Shown one piece after another: positions 19,405 through 30,731 of a stretch of DNA of 64,000 nucleotides (position 1 is the stretch's first letter; each line of letters begins with the position of its first letter). The DNA comes from Microbacterium azadirachtae (GTDB lineage: Bacteria; Actinomycetota; Actinomycetes; Actinomycetales; Microbacteriaceae), in NCBI RefSeq assembly GCF_000956545.1, contig NZ_JYIT01000070.1:22108-86107 (forward strand). Reading direction: 5' to 3'. The notes below the pieces were generated by a model, which worked only from the letters and a program-made list of their open reading frames with translations, made no database searches and was not told where the DNA came from. Made by a program: the position numbers and the translations under genes.

Positions 19405-19425
19405 CTTGAGCGTAGTGCTGTCAAG
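19405..19425 (-). promoter_or_regulatory. HAIR (HspR-type) operator upstream of clpC-like gene
   Basis: CTTGAGC-N7-TGTCAAG is a 7-7-7 inverted repeat matching the HspR-associated inverted repeat CTTGAGT-N7-ACTCAAG at 12 of 14 arm positions. The symmetry extends outward (CAAACTTGA ... TCAAGTTCAA). It ends 17 bp from the ATG, so HspR bound here would block initiation. Confidence 0.75.
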
Positions 19426-19494
19426 TTCAACGCGAGTCCTCCCTCCGTATTCCCGTCCGTTGCATCCGGACTTCGGCGGATCTCGCTGCTCGCC

Positions 19495-19500
19495 TAGAAT
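19495..19500 (+). promoter_or_regulatory. -10 element of a leaderless promoter (amidotransferase gene)
   Basis: TAGAAT, then CCAGGG, then ATG: the same 6-nt arrangement as ltaE. Confidence 0.7.
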
Positions 19501-19506
19501 CCAGGG

Positions 19507-20247
19507 ATGGCCTCGCTCCTGTACGTCGGCGTGCGCCCTGAGCTGGATGCGGCCACGGCGGAGCGCGCGTCCTTCCGTGTCGCCCTCGGTGTCGGCCCCG
19601 AGGCGCTGGACCGCGTCGACCTCACCACCACGCCCCTGCCGGAGGACGCCTTCGACCGCTATGCCGGCTTCGTGATCGGGGGCTCCCCTTTCAACGTCAC
19701 CGACGTCCGCAAGTCGGAGACCCAGCGACGGGTCGAGGCGGATCTCGAGCGGATCGCCGCGCGGGCGATCGACGGAGCCACCACGGCGTTCTTCACCTGC
19801 TTCGGGATCGGCGTCGTGACGCGCCTGCTGGGCGGCGTCGTCGGCAGCGACAACCCCGAGGAGGCCGCCGCCGCCGAGATCCGCACCACGCCCGAGGGCA
19901 CGGAGGATCCGCTGTTCGCCGCGGCCGGACCCCGCTTCCATGCGTTCACCGCGCACAAGGAGGGTTCGACCCAGCCGCCCCCGGGCGCCGTGCTGCTCGC
20001 CGGCAACGACGCCTGTCCGGTGCAGGCCTATCGCGTCGGGGCCGACCTGTATGCGACGCAGTTCCACCCGGAGCCGTCGCCGCGCGACTTCGCCGACCGG
20101 ATGGTCTTCTACCGCACCACCGGGTACTTCGACCCCGACGCGTTCCACACCGTGCAGGAGGCCATCCTGGAGTCGGTCGTCACCGAGCCGTCCCGGATCC
20201 TGCACCGGTTCGGCGCCCGCGCCCTGGCGCGCCATCGCGATCGCTGA
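19507..20247 (+). CDS. Class I glutamine amidotransferase-like protein
   Basis: A 246-residue GATase1-fold protein related to the glutaminase part of GMP synthase. FVIGGSPFNVTD lies at about 57-68, the nucleophile Cys in TTAFFTCFGIG (about 99) and the His-Glu pair in YATQFHPEPS (about 183-185), so the triad is complete. No synthetase domain is attached. Such stand-alone proteins hydrolyse glutamine or gamma-glutamyl amides; the partner is unknown. The leaderless ATG lies just across from the clpC-like promoter region, so the two promoters are close and divergent. Confidence 0.85.
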   Translation: MASLLYVGVRPELDAATAERASFRVALGVGPEALDRVDLTTTPLPEDAFDRYAGFVIGGSPFNVTDVRKSETQRRVEADLERIAARAIDGATTAFFTCFGIGVVTRLLGGVVGSDNPEEAAAAEIRTTPEGTEDPLFAAAGPRFHAFTAHKEGSTQPPPGAVLLAGNDACPVQAYRVGADLYATQFHPEPSPRDFADRMVFYRTTGYFDPDAFHTVQEAILESVVTEPSRILHRFGARALARHRDR

Positions 20248-20259
20248 GCGCCGGTCGCC

Positions 20260-20739
20260 TCAGCGCTCGCCGTGCAGCAGGGCGATCCGCTCGTCGAGGT
20301 AGGCGGCGAGCGGCATGAGCCCGCCGCCGACCGACCAGCGCACCGAGGGAACGCCGTCCGTCAGGACGAGCGGGCCGGAGGCGCCGCCGGCCGCGACCGC
20401 ATCCAGGTCGATCGGTGCCCAGCCCACGTGCACGGTCTCGCCGTCGCGGAACCCGCCGCGGGAGGCCTCGGCGCGCCGCTCCGCCCTCGCGCGCGCCGAC
20501 TCGGCCGCGTAGCCGCGGCGCACGGGCGCAGCCGCACGCAGCACCTCCGCGGTCGCGAAGACGGCGTCGTCGGCGATCAGCAGCACGCCCACATGCCACG
20601 CGGATCCGACGCGCACGATGCGCGGCGCCCGCCAGCGCGAGGTCTTCTCACGCCCGAGCGCCTCCCGGGGCACGTCGGAGAGGGCGGACCTGGCCCGTTC
20701 CAGAAGGGATCCGAGCGCGGCGGTCGATTCGGCGGTCAC
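20260..20739 (-). CDS. Conserved-looking hypothetical protein
   Basis: A 159-residue soluble protein, probably alpha+beta. It has a basic N-terminal half (REKTSRWRAPRIVRVGSAWHVGVLLIADD), a charged helix (AESARARAERRAEASRG), and a C-terminal VHVGWAPIDLDAVAAGGASGPLVLTDGVPSVRWSVGGGLMPLAAYL. I do not recognise a family. It has no signal peptide and no membrane segment. GTG start, with TAGCCT ending exactly 6 nt upstream (leaderless). It converges on the amidotransferase gene with a 12-bp gap. Confidence 0.65.
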   Translation of the reverse strand: MTAESTAALGSLLERARSALSDVPREALGREKTSRWRAPRIVRVGSAWHVGVLLIADDAVFATAEVLRAAAPVRRGYAAESARARAERRAEASRGGFRDGETVHVGWAPIDLDAVAAGGASGPLVLTDGVPSVRWSVGGGLMPLAAYLDERIALLHGER

Positions 20740-20894
20740 GCCTTCAGGCTAAGCCTCGCCCCGGGCAGCGCGGTGCAGACCGGCACGGCCCCTCGCGCCG
20801 CGCCCGGGTGCACGGTGACGACCCGCGACCGTGTGATCGATATCATGCACGTGGGCGGGAGGCTGCTCCCGTCCCTCGTCCACGAACGGATCCG

Positions 20895-21923
20895 ATGACG
20901 ACCGCCGCCCCGCCCGACCCCCGCCGCGTCCCCGCGATGGCCGACGTCGCGCGCCTCGCCGGGGTGTCGGCCCAGACGGTCTCCCGCACGCTGAGCGGCA
21001 ACCCGAGCGTGCAGCCCGAGACGCGCGCCCGCGTGCTCGCCGCCGTGGAGCAGCTCGGCTATCGACGCAACAACGCCGCACGGGCCCTCTCCTCCGGGCG
21101 CAGCAGGGCGATCGGCGTGATCTCCCTGCGCACCGGGTTCTACTCCCGTTCGGCCGTGGCCGTCGGCATCGAGACGACCGCCGCCGACGCCGGCTACATC
21201 GTGAACTCGGTGACCACGCCGTCTCTCGACGCCGCCGAGATCGAAGCTGCGATGTCGCGGCTCGCCGATCAGGGCGTCGAGGGGATCGTGCTCGCGGTGC
21301 CGCTGATCTCCACGTCGCGGGCCATCGACGAGCTCACCCGCGCGGTGCCGACGATCACGATCGACGGGTCGCGCACCGCGTCGACCCAGGTGGTCGCGGT
21401 CGACCAGCGCGAGGTCGGCCTGATCGCGACCCGCCACCTGCTGGAGCTCGGCCATGAGACGGTCTGGCACGTCGCGGGCCCGCCGCAGTGGCTCGACGCG
21501 TCGAGCCGCGCCCAGGGCTGGCGGGACGCGCTCGCCGATGCGGGCCGCGAGGCCCCGCCCGAGATCACCGGCGATTGGTCGCCGGAGTCGGGGCACCGCG
21601 CGGGGCAGCTCCTGGCGCGGATCCCGGAGGTCACCGCGGTCTTCGTCGCGAGCGACGAGATGGCGTTCGGCCTCGCCCGCGCCTTCGCCGAGCACGGCCG
21701 TGCGATCCCGGACGACGTGTCGATCGTCGGCGTCGACGACATCCCGCTCGCGGAGTTCTGCTCCCCCGCCCTCACCACGGTCGCCCAGCCCTTCGGCGAC
21801 GTCGGACGCGTGGCGGTCGAGCACCTGCTGCACGCCATCGCGCATCCGGATGCCGTGCCCCCGGCCGAGTCGATCGCCCCGCGGCTGATCGTCCGCGCCT
21901 CCACGGCTGCCCTGCGGCGCTGA
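20895..21923 (+). CDS. LacI family transcriptional regulator
   Basis: A 342-residue regulator. The N-terminal HTH is MADVARLAGVSAQTVSRTLSGNPSVQPETRARVLAAVEQLGYRRNNAARALSSGRSR, with the hinge helix included. A periplasmic-binding-like ligand domain follows (DQGVEGIVLAVPL, FVASDEMAFGLARAFAEHG, VDDIPLAEF). The effector is probably a sugar. I chose the ATG before TTAAPPD; an internal ATG 42 bases on, directly before ADVARLAG, is the alternative. TATCAT at 20841-20846 is a likely -10. A LacI-type operator lies in the promoter of the next gene, its likely target. Confidence 0.9.
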   Translation: MTTAAPPDPRRVPAMADVARLAGVSAQTVSRTLSGNPSVQPETRARVLAAVEQLGYRRNNAARALSSGRSRAIGVISLRTGFYSRSAVAVGIETTAADAGYIVNSVTTPSLDAAEIEAAMSRLADQGVEGIVLAVPLISTSRAIDELTRAVPTITIDGSRTASTQVVAVDQREVGLIATRHLLELGHETVWHVAGPPQWLDASSRAQGWRDALADAGREAPPEITGDWSPESGHRAGQLLARIPEVTAVFVASDEMAFGLARAFAEHGRAIPDDVSIVGVDDIPLAEFCSPALTTVAQPFGDVGRVAVEHLLHAIAHPDAVPPAESIAPRLIVRASTAALRR

Positions 21924-22036
21924 CCCTCGCGAGGCCCGCCGGTTCCGCGAGGACCGCGAGGGCGGCGCAGGCCGGAGCACGGCGATGTTTGCGGTATCCG
22001 AACCGGATTGCAAGGCGCCGAATCATCGGGAAAAGC

Positions 22037-22066
22037 TTGATGTTAGCGATAACTTGCGCGTAGCGT
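22037..22066 (+). promoter_or_regulatory. Promoter with LacI-type operator in the spacer
   Basis: TTGATG (22037-22042) and TAGCGT (22061-22066) are separated by 18 bp. The spacer carries TGTTAGCGATAACT (22041-22054), a near-palindrome with GTTA/TAAC arms and central CG, close to the TGTTAGCGCTAACA type used by many actinobacterial LacI-family repressors. A repressor bound here would occlude both promoter elements. Confidence 0.7.
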
Positions 22067-22109
22067 GTCCCCTGTTCTCCCCGCCTCGACGATGCAGCAA
22101 GGAAGACCG

Positions 22110-24506
<2,397 letters not shown>

Positions 24507-24518
24507 GCCGTCCACGAC

Positions 24519-24555
24519 AGGAGGGGATCCGGGCCGCGGGCCCGGGTCCCCTCCT
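24519..24555. terminator. 17-bp stem hairpin after the secreted-protein gene
   Basis: Arms 24519-24535 and 24539-24555 pair over 17 bp with one mismatch and a 3-nt loop, 13 bp past the stop codon. Confidence 0.85.
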
Positions 24556-24646
24556 GCGTCGCCTGCCGGTCGATCCGCCGCGATTCGCCTCCGCTGCGCG
24601 GGCACGGCAGAATCGACGCACACCCCGCTTGCAAGGAGACGACGCC

Positions 24647-25498
24647 ATGGCGCAGCCCGACACCGCACGACTGCTGATCACGTGCGCCGACCAGCCCGGC
24701 ATCGTGGCCGCCGTCGCGGGAGTGCTCGCCGCGCACGAGGTGAACATCATCTCCCTCGACCAGCACTCCACCGACGCGGAGGGCGGCCGCTTCTTCCAGC
24801 GCACGGTGATCCACCGCGAGGGGCTCGCCGCCGCCCGCCCGGCGCTCGAGGCCGACCTCGCCGCGGTCGCGGAGCGCTTCGGCATGGAGTGGTCGCTGCA
24901 CGACGCGTCCAAGCGCAAGCGGGTCGCGATCTTCGTGTCGAAGTACGACCACTGCCTCATGGAGCTGCTCTGGCGCACCCAGCGCGGACAGCTCGACATC
25001 GACGTCACGATGGTCGTCTCCAACCATCCGGATCTCGCCGAGTCGGTGCGGTCGTTCGGCGTGCCGTTCGTGCACATCCCCTCCGGGGACAAGGCGGAGA
25101 TGGAGCGCCGCCAGCTCGAGCTGCTGCAGGGCAACGTGGATCTGGTCGTGCTCGCGCGCTACATGCAGATCCTCACGGACGACTTCATCGAGAGCCTCGG
25201 CGCCCCGGTGATCAACATCCACCACTCGTTCCTGCCGGCGTTCATCGGCGCCAACCCGTACGCCAGGGCCAAGGAGCGCGGTGTGAAGCTCATCGGAGCC
25301 ACCGCGCACTACGCCACGGCCGACCTCGACGAGGGCCCGATCATCGAGCAGGACGTCACCCGCGTGACCCACGCCGACTCGGCCGCCGAGCTGCAGGCGC
25401 GCGGCGCCGACGTGGAGCGGCTCGTGCTCGCGCGCGCGGTGCAGTGGCACGCCGACGACCGCGTCATCGTGCACGGCCGCTCGACCGTCATCCTCTGA
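24647..25498 (+). CDS. purU: Formyltetrahydrofolate deformylase
   Basis: A 283-residue enzyme that hydrolyses 10-formyl-tetrahydrofolate to formate and THF, balancing one-carbon pools. An N-terminal ACT-like domain (RLLITCADQPGIVAAVAGVLAAHEVNIISLDQHS) is followed by a formyltransferase-fold domain. Its motifs INIHHSFLPAFIGANPY and IGATAHYATADLDEGPIIEQDV carry the catalytic Asn, His and Asp region. Length is normal. The ATG is preceded by AAGGAG at 8 nt. It converges on the nitronate monooxygenase gene with a 32-bp gap. Confidence 0.95.
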   Translation: MAQPDTARLLITCADQPGIVAAVAGVLAAHEVNIISLDQHSTDAEGGRFFQRTVIHREGLAAARPALEADLAAVAERFGMEWSLHDASKRKRVAIFVSKYDHCLMELLWRTQRGQLDIDVTMVVSNHPDLAESVRSFGVPFVHIPSGDKAEMERRQLELLQGNVDLVVLARYMQILTDDFIESLGAPVINIHHSFLPAFIGANPYARAKERGVKLIGATAHYATADLDEGPIIEQDVTRVTHADSAAELQARGADVERLVLARAVQWHADDRVIVHGRSTVIL

Positions 25499-25530
25499 CC
25501 CGGAGCATTCCCCCTCGCTCCTGACCGGCG

Positions 25531-26574
25531 TCAGACCGCGGGGATCCCCGCGGCGAGCTCGGCGAACGCCTCGGCCGCGGTCGCAGCACGCGCGAGCGGC
25601 GCCGCCTGTCCCATCCACAGCGACTGCAGGTCGGTCTTCTCCTGCTCGCCGGCCGCGGTGCGGAAGCGTCCGGTGATCCAGTTCTGCGCCGGGAAGGGCG
25701 CGATCGTCCCCGCGGCCTCGATCTCGGTGATGGCCCGGTTGCGCGCGCCGCGGGCGAGCCGGCCGCTCATCGCCCGGGTGAGCACCGTCTGCTCCGGCGG
25801 TGTCGCGCCGATCGCGGCGCGGTGCCCGGCGTTCGCGGCCGACTCGGCCGTCGCGAGGAACGCAGTGCCGACCTGCACGCCCTGCGCGCCGAGCGCGAAC
25901 GCCGCGGCTGCTCCGCGGCGGTCGGCGATCCCGCCTGCCGCGATCACCGGCACATCGACCGCGTCGACGACCTGAGGCAGCAGGGCGAACAGTCCGATCA
26001 GCGACTGCTCGGCGCTCCCGAGGAACGACACGCGGTGCCCGCCCGCCTCGAGCCCCGTCGCGACGATCGCGTCGACGCCGCCGTCCGCGAGCGCACGAGC
26101 CTCCGCCACGGTCGTGGCCGTGCCGACGACACGGATGCCGCGGCGCTGCGCGTCGGCCACGAGCGCGGTCGACGGCACCCCGAACACCACGCTGAGCACC
26201 GCGGGAGCCGCCTCGAGGATCGCGTCGATCTGCTCCTCGACCGGGGGCAGGTAGCGCTCCGGGCGGGCAGGCGGCTCGAGGCCAACCTCGGCGAAGAACG
26301 GGGCGAGCGCCGCCGCGTACCCGTCGTGCTCGGGCCCGGGAACGACTTCGTCGCCCGTGGGCAGCCAGATGTTCACCGCGAAGGGCGCGTCGGTCGCCGC
26401 ACGGATCCCGGCGATCGTGGTGCGGATGCGGTCGCCGTCGTAGCCGTACAACCCGTACGACCCGAGACCGCCGGCGTCGCTCACCGCCGCCGTGAGGGGG
26501 ATCGAGCTCAGCCCGCCGAACGGACCGAGGATCACAGGGGTGCGGATGCCGAGGAGATCGGTGAGGGCGCTCAT
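25531..26574 (-). CDS. Nitronate monooxygenase-like FMN protein
   Basis: A 347-residue TIM-barrel flavoprotein of the 2-nitropropane dioxygenase family. It opens with LLGIRTPVILGPFGGLSSIPLTAAVSDAGGLGSYG. FMN-binding features are VVGTATTVAEARALADGGVDAIVATGLEAGGHR and VPVIAAGGIADRRGAAAAFALGAQGVQVGTAFLAT. Family members oxidise nitronates such as propionate-3-nitronate; some are NADH:quinone reductases, so the substrate is uncertain. The ATG follows CGGAGGC, and TAGCCT lies 7 nt upstream. Confidence 0.85.
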   Translation of the reverse strand: MSALTDLLGIRTPVILGPFGGLSSIPLTAAVSDAGGLGSYGLYGYDGDRIRTTIAGIRAATDAPFAVNIWLPTGDEVVPGPEHDGYAAALAPFFAEVGLEPPARPERYLPPVEEQIDAILEAAPAVLSVVFGVPSTALVADAQRRGIRVVGTATTVAEARALADGGVDAIVATGLEAGGHRVSFLGSAEQSLIGLFALLPQVVDAVDVPVIAAGGIADRRGAAAAFALGAQGVQVGTAFLATAESAANAGHRAAIGATPPEQTVLTRAMSGRLARGARNRAITEIEAAGTIAPFPAQNWITGRFRTAAGEQEKTDLQSLWMGQAAPLARAATAAEAFAELAAGIPAV

Positions 26575-26615
26575 GCCTCCGAGGCTACGCCGCGACCCGC
26601 CTCGCGGGCCGAGAC

Positions 26616-27548
26616 TCAGTCGGGGACGACGGGGATGGATCCGGTGAGCGGAGAGGGCGGCTCCTCGTCGGGGCCCGAGCCGCGGCGACGGCGGGCGCCC
26701 GCGGTGACCCCGATGCTGGCGATCACGACCAGGGCCACCGCGGCGAGGCGCAGCGGTGACGCCTGCTGCCCCAGCACGAGCAGACCCGCGAGCGTCGCGA
26801 AGACCGGCTCCAGGCTGAGCAGGATCCCGAAGATCCGCTGCGGCAGCCGACGCAGAGCGGCGAGCTCGAGGATGTACGGGATGACCGAGGAGAGCAGCGC
26901 CGTGAGCGCGGCGAGCCCGAGCAGATGCGGATCCGCCACCGCCGTGATCGCGGCGGGCACCCCGAACGGCAGCAGCAGCACCGCGGCGACCGCGAGCGCC
27001 ACGGCGAGCCCCTCCGTGCCGGTGGTGAGCGCGCCGACGCGAGTGCTCATCCGGATGTACATCACCCAGAACGCCGCCGCGATGAGGGCGAACAGCACCC
27101 CCAGCGGGTCGAGGGCCGCCGCCCCGAGCAGCCCGTCGACCCCGAGCAGGGCCATGCCGACCAGGGCGACGCCGACCCAGACCGCATCGGCCAGGCGACG
27201 CGTGAGCACCGCGGCCAGCACGAGCGGTCCGAGGAACTCGATCGCGACGGCCGGGCCGATCGGGATCCGGTCGATCGCGGCGTAGAAGCTGCCGTTCATG
27301 GCGGCCAGCGAGATGCCGAACAGCACCGCGGCCGTCCACTGCGCGCGATTCCAGCGGTTGAGCCGGGGGCGGGCGATCACCAGCACGACGATCGCGGCGA
27401 TGAGCACGCGCAGCGCGGTGACGCCCCACGAGCCGAGGGCCGGGAAGATCGTCGTCGCGACCGCCGCGCCGAACGGCAGCGAGAGGCAGGATCCGACGAC
27501 CAGCAGCACGCCGAGCGCGGGCTGCTGCCGCGGTTCCTGAGAATTCAC
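26616..27548 (-). CDS. EamA/DMT family transporter (RhtA-like)
   Basis: A 310-residue membrane protein with about ten hydrophobic segments in two EamA halves. The second half has AALRRLPQRIFGILLSLEPVFATLAGLLVLGQ, the conserved LEPV(F)A region of DMT exporters. It resembles RhtA-type amino-acid exporters more than the other EamA gene in this window. Residues after 290 form a charged cytosolic tail. GTG start; CAGGCT ends 6 nt upstream, so it may be leaderless. Substrate unknown. Confidence 0.8.
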   Translation of the reverse strand: MNSQEPRQQPALGVLLVVGSCLSLPFGAAVATTIFPALGSWGVTALRVLIAAIVVLVIARPRLNRWNRAQWTAAVLFGISLAAMNGSFYAAIDRIPIGPAVAIEFLGPLVLAAVLTRRLADAVWVGVALVGMALLGVDGLLGAAALDPLGVLFALIAAAFWVMYIRMSTRVGALTTGTEGLAVALAVAAVLLLPFGVPAAITAVADPHLLGLAALTALLSSVIPYILELAALRRLPQRIFGILLSLEPVFATLAGLLVLGQQASPLRLAAVALVVIASIGVTAGARRRRGSGPDEEPPSPLTGSIPVVPD

Positions 27549-27596
27549 CCCTCAAGCCTGGCACGGGAGCCGGGTCCGGCGCGCCGTGCGACGTCC

Positions 27597-28751
27597 TCAG
27601 CGCGGGGTGAGGCCGACCCGCAGCGGGGCGCCCGGCGCCGCCGCCTCCACGAGCGCGGCGTCCACCGCCGCCAGCGGATGCACGGCGCCCACCGCGTCGG
27701 CGAACGGATAGGCCCGGCCGCGTCCGCCCATGAACGCCGCGGCGGCCTGCAGCTCGGACCCCGTGTAGTTGTGCACCCCGGCGACCGAGACGAGTCCGCG
27801 CACGATGCGCTCGGCGTCCAGCGGCACCGGATCCGCGGGGAACACGCTCCCCAGCAGCACCACCGCCCCGCCCACGTCGACGGCGTCGAGTGCGGCGCCG
27901 ACCGCGTGACCCGAGGCCTCGACGACGAGGTCGAACCCCTCCTCGGCGGCGTCCTCCGGCTCGAGCGCGGTGAGTCCGAACCGCTCGGCGAACGCGCGCC
28001 GGGCCGGATCCGGATCCGCGATCCGCACCTGTGCGCCCAGCTCGGCGGCGATCACCGCGGCGGTGAGCCCGACCAGTCCGGCGCCGAGCACGAGCACGCG
28101 CTCGCACGCGAGCACGGCGGCCTCAGAGGCCGTGGGAGACGGATCCGGACGGCTCCGTCCGCGCAGGGCGGCGCCCCGGGCGATGCCGGCCCAGGCGGTC
28201 GCGGTCGCGCACGAGACCGGCGCGAGCGCGGCCGCGGGCAGGGCCTCGGGGACGCGGACGATCGCCGTGCCCTCCCGCAGGTGCACGTGCCCGGCGAAGC
28301 CGCCGGTGAGCTCCCAGCGCGGCTCGATGCGCGCGTGCCCGTACTTCGCGAGCGTCCGGCACTTCTGCGTGAGCCCCGCCACGCAGCGGTCGCAGTGCCC
28401 GCACGACACGGTGACCGACCACACCACGCGGTCGCCGATGTGCAGTTCCGCACCCTCGACGGATCGCGCCCCCTCGTCGCCGATCGCGATGATCCGGCCG
28501 ACGCTCTCGTGCCCGAGCACGAGCGGCGCGGGCGCGTGGCGGCGTCCCTGCACGGTGTGGATGTCGGATCCGCAGATCGTCGACATCTCGACCGCGATCA
28601 GCACATCGTGCGGGCCGAGGGCCACGCCGGGCACGGCGAGCGCCTCGTGCGGCATCCCGACGCCGAGCCAGGCCATGGCGACGGCGGCCGGTCGCAGCGG
28701 CACGTCGTGCCGGTGCACTCCTTCGGCGGGGCGGGCCAGCGCCGCGCGCAC
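27597..28751 (-). CDS. Zinc-dependent alcohol dehydrogenase, phosphonate-catabolism-associated
   Basis: A 384-residue medium-chain dehydrogenase. Catalytic zinc ligands are expected in TICGSDIHT and VLGHESVG; structural zinc in CGHCDRC...C; the Rossmann motif is VLVLGAGLVGLTAAVIAAELGA. It is the last gene of the phn operon, one base after the previous stop codon, and matches the type called HpnZ (phosphonate catabolism associated alcohol dehydrogenase). It probably handles the acetaldehyde or a related aldehyde released by the phosphonatase. The GTG start is fixed by coupling to the upstream gene. Confidence 0.85.
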   Translation of the reverse strand: MRAALARPAEGVHRHDVPLRPAAVAMAWLGVGMPHEALAVPGVALGPHDVLIAVEMSTICGSDIHTVQGRRHAPAPLVLGHESVGRIIAIGDEGARSVEGAELHIGDRVVWSVTVSCGHCDRCVAGLTQKCRTLAKYGHARIEPRWELTGGFAGHVHLREGTAIVRVPEALPAAALAPVSCATATAWAGIARGAALRGRSRPDPSPTASEAAVLACERVLVLGAGLVGLTAAVIAAELGAQVRIADPDPARRAFAERFGLTALEPEDAAEEGFDLVVEASGHAVGAALDAVDVGGAVVLLGSVFPADPVPLDAERIVRGLVSVAGVHNYTGSELQAAAAFMGGRGRAYPFADAVGAVHPLAAVDAALVEAAAPGAPLRVGLTPR

Positions 28752-28752
28752 G

Positions 28753-29475
28753 TCAGCCCGCCGCGATCGGCGCGAGGGCCGGGAGCAGCCCGCGCTCGGA
28801 GAGCGCCGCAGCGAGGGCGGTCACATCGGGCAGCACCGCGTCGGGCTCCGCCGCCTCGAGCGCCGCGGCGTCATGCGCACCGCTGAGCACTCCGGCCACG
28901 AAGCCGGCTCCGGCCCTCCGGCCGGACTCGACGTCACTGACGGTGTCGCCGGCGACGGCCACCGCCTGCACCGACGAGGCGCCCGCGCGCAGCAGGGCGG
29001 TCAGCACCAGGTCGGGCGCGGGGCGGCCCCGACCGGCGTCGATCGGGGACAGCACGCCGTCCACGAGATCGCGCCAGTCCAGCGCGTCGAGCAGCGCGTC
29101 GCGCGTGACGGGGGCGAAGCCGGTGGTCAACCACACCTTCAGCCCGGCGCCCCGCAGCGCGCGGATGGCGTCTGCGGCGCCCGGGATCTCCGTCGCGCCC
29201 TGCTCCGCGACGATCTCGGCGTAGGCGGTCTCGAACTGGGCGGTGGCCCGCTCCGCGGCGGCGACGTCTCCGCCCGCGAGATGGGTGAACACGTCGATCT
29301 TGGACTGCCCCATCGTGTCGCGCACGTACTGCAGGGCGTCGCCCCAGCCGATCCGTGCGGCGACGCCGGTGCGCTCGGCAGCGCGCTGGAACGCCTGCTC
29401 CACGATGCCGTCGTCGAGCACGGTGGTCCCCGCCATGTCGAGCACGACCAGTTCGATGGGGGTGTGCGGGCTCAT
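28753..29475 (-). CDS. Phosphonatase-like HAD hydrolase
   Basis: A 240-residue haloacid-dehalogenase-fold enzyme. VVLDMAGTTV holds the nucleophile Asp (about 13) and the phosphonatase-type AGTT. The cap motif RDTMGQSKIDVF places a Lys (about 59) where phosphonoacetaldehyde hydrolase (PhnX) forms its Schiff base. VAVAGDTVSDVESGRRAG is the last HAD motif with its Asp pair. It is the HpnX-like subgroup and not classical PhnX (which starts DWAGTT). Likely reaction: phosphonoacetaldehyde to acetaldehyde and phosphate. Overlaps the FAD oxidoreductase gene by 4 bp. Confidence 0.85.
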   Translation of the reverse strand: MSPHTPIELVVLDMAGTTVLDDGIVEQAFQRAAERTGVAARIGWGDALQYVRDTMGQSKIDVFTHLAGGDVAAAERATAQFETAYAEIVAEQGATEIPGAADAIRALRGAGLKVWLTTGFAPVTRDALLDALDWRDLVDGVLSPIDAGRGRPAPDLVLTALLRAGASSVQAVAVAGDTVSDVESGRRAGAGFVAGVLSGAHDAAALEAAEPDAVLPDVTALAAALSERGLLPALAPIAAG

Positions 29476-30731
29476 GCGTTCTCCTCCTGTGCGATGCCGC
29501 CGACGGTGGCGGACGTTCCGATGCCGCCGACGATGGCGGGCGTGTGTGCGTCTGCGGATCCGGCTGCCGACGCGGATCCCGCCGCGTCCCAGTCGAAGAC
29601 GCGAGACGTCTCGAGCTCGGCGAGGCCGAGCCCGGTGGTCATGCCGATGCCCGTGGTCGCGGCGAGCGCGAGCACGCGCGGCGCGACCTCCTCGACGAGG
29701 AACTCCGAGCCGGCCGCGGCGTACACGCCCTGCCAGCGTTCGAGCACCCGGACCGACCGCACGTCGAACAGGGCCTCCGCCTCGGCGAGGAAGGCGTCGA
29801 AGGCGGCCTCCGGCTGGAACGGCCCCGGCTGGACGGCCTTGTGATGCGAGTCGCCGAGCAGCAGCGTGCCGTCGGGGAGCTGGGTGTACATCTGGTTCAG
29901 GTCGAGCGCGGCGAGCTCCGGGCGCTCCGCGTGCAGGCGCTCACGCAGCGGCGTCGCCGATCGGAGCTCCGCGAACCGGCGATAGCGCACGAGGGACCAG
30001 CCCGTGAGCAGAGGGGCGGGGAGCGGCCGCGGCAGGTCGGCCGAGACGCGCATCATGTCCAGAGCGCAGCGGATGACGCCTGCGCGCTCGGCGAGATCGG
30101 GCAGCAGCTGGTCCAGGTCGTGGTTGACGGCGACGACCACGTCGGCGGCGGCGATGTCGCCCCGGGTGGTCCGCACGATGCCGGTCCCCACGGCGGTCAC
30201 GGCGGTGCGGAAGCGGAACTCCACGCCGAGGCGCGCGAGGTGGCGCACGATCGCGCCGGCGGCCTCACGCGGGTTCACCTGCAGATCCCCGAGCACCTGC
30301 GCGCCGCCCCGCGCGACGTCCGGCCGCACAGGGGCGAGCGCGACGATCTCGGCGGCGGTGAGCAGCCGGATCCCCTCACCGGCCTGGGCCTGCGCCGCCT
30401 CGTCGAGCAGGGCGAGCTCGTCGTCGGCGCGGGCGACCACCAGCGTGCCGCTCTCTCGCGCCCAGAAGCCGGCGTCGGCGGCCAGGTCCAGCCAGATCGC
30501 CCGCGACGCCTCGCCGTAGGTGCGCGCCGGCCCTTCCTGGGCGCCGATGCAGAGGTGCCCGAAGTTGCGGATCGAGGCGCCCACCGGGCGGTCGGTGCGG
30601 TCCACGACCACGACGCGCAGGCCGCGCCGCACGGCTGCGTACGCGGCGCCGAGGCCGACGATGCCGGATCCGACGACCGCGACGTCGAAACGGTCGCGCA
30701 CGGGGCTCTCCCCGGAACCGAAGGCGCTCAT
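29472..30731 (-). CDS. FAD-dependent amine oxidase, phosphonate-associated (TIGR03364-like)
   Basis: A 419-residue DAO-type flavoprotein. FDVAVVGSGIVGLGAAYAAVRRGLRVVVVDR is the FAD-binding Rossmann motif, and GIGMTTGLGLAE is the C-terminal flavin contact. Family members in this context oxidise 2-aminoethylphosphonate or its N-alkyl derivatives to phosphonoacetaldehyde; the neighbouring phosphonatase supports this. About 35 residues of Ala/Gly/Ser-rich tail, with two similar PAIVGGIGTSATVGGI-like stretches, follow the core. ATGA overlaps join it to phnE upstream and the HAD gene downstream. Confidence 0.85.
   Translation of the reverse strand: MSAFGSGESPVRDRFDVAVVGSGIVGLGAAYAAVRRGLRVVVVDRTDRPVGASIRNFGHLCIGAQEGPARTYGEASRAIWLDLAADAGFWARESGTLVVARADDELALLDEAAQAQAGEGIRLLTAAEIVALAPVRPDVARGGAQVLGDLQVNPREAAGAIVRHLARLGVEFRFRTAVTAVGTGIVRTTRGDIAAADVVVAVNHDLDQLLPDLAERAGVIRCALDMMRVSADLPRPLPAPLLTGWSLVRYRRFAELRSATPLRERLHAERPELAALDLNQMYTQLPDGTLLLGDSHHKAVQPGPFQPEAAFDAFLAEAEALFDVRSVRVLERWQGVYAAAGSEFLVEEVAPRVLALAATTGIGMTTGLGLAELETSRVFDWDAAGSASAAGSADAHTPAIVGGIGTSATVGGIAQEENA

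Noticed and set aside
19389..19430. Upstream in-frame extension of the clpC-like gene
   Set aside because: It would translate through the HAIR operator; the downstream ATG has a clear GAGGAAG site.
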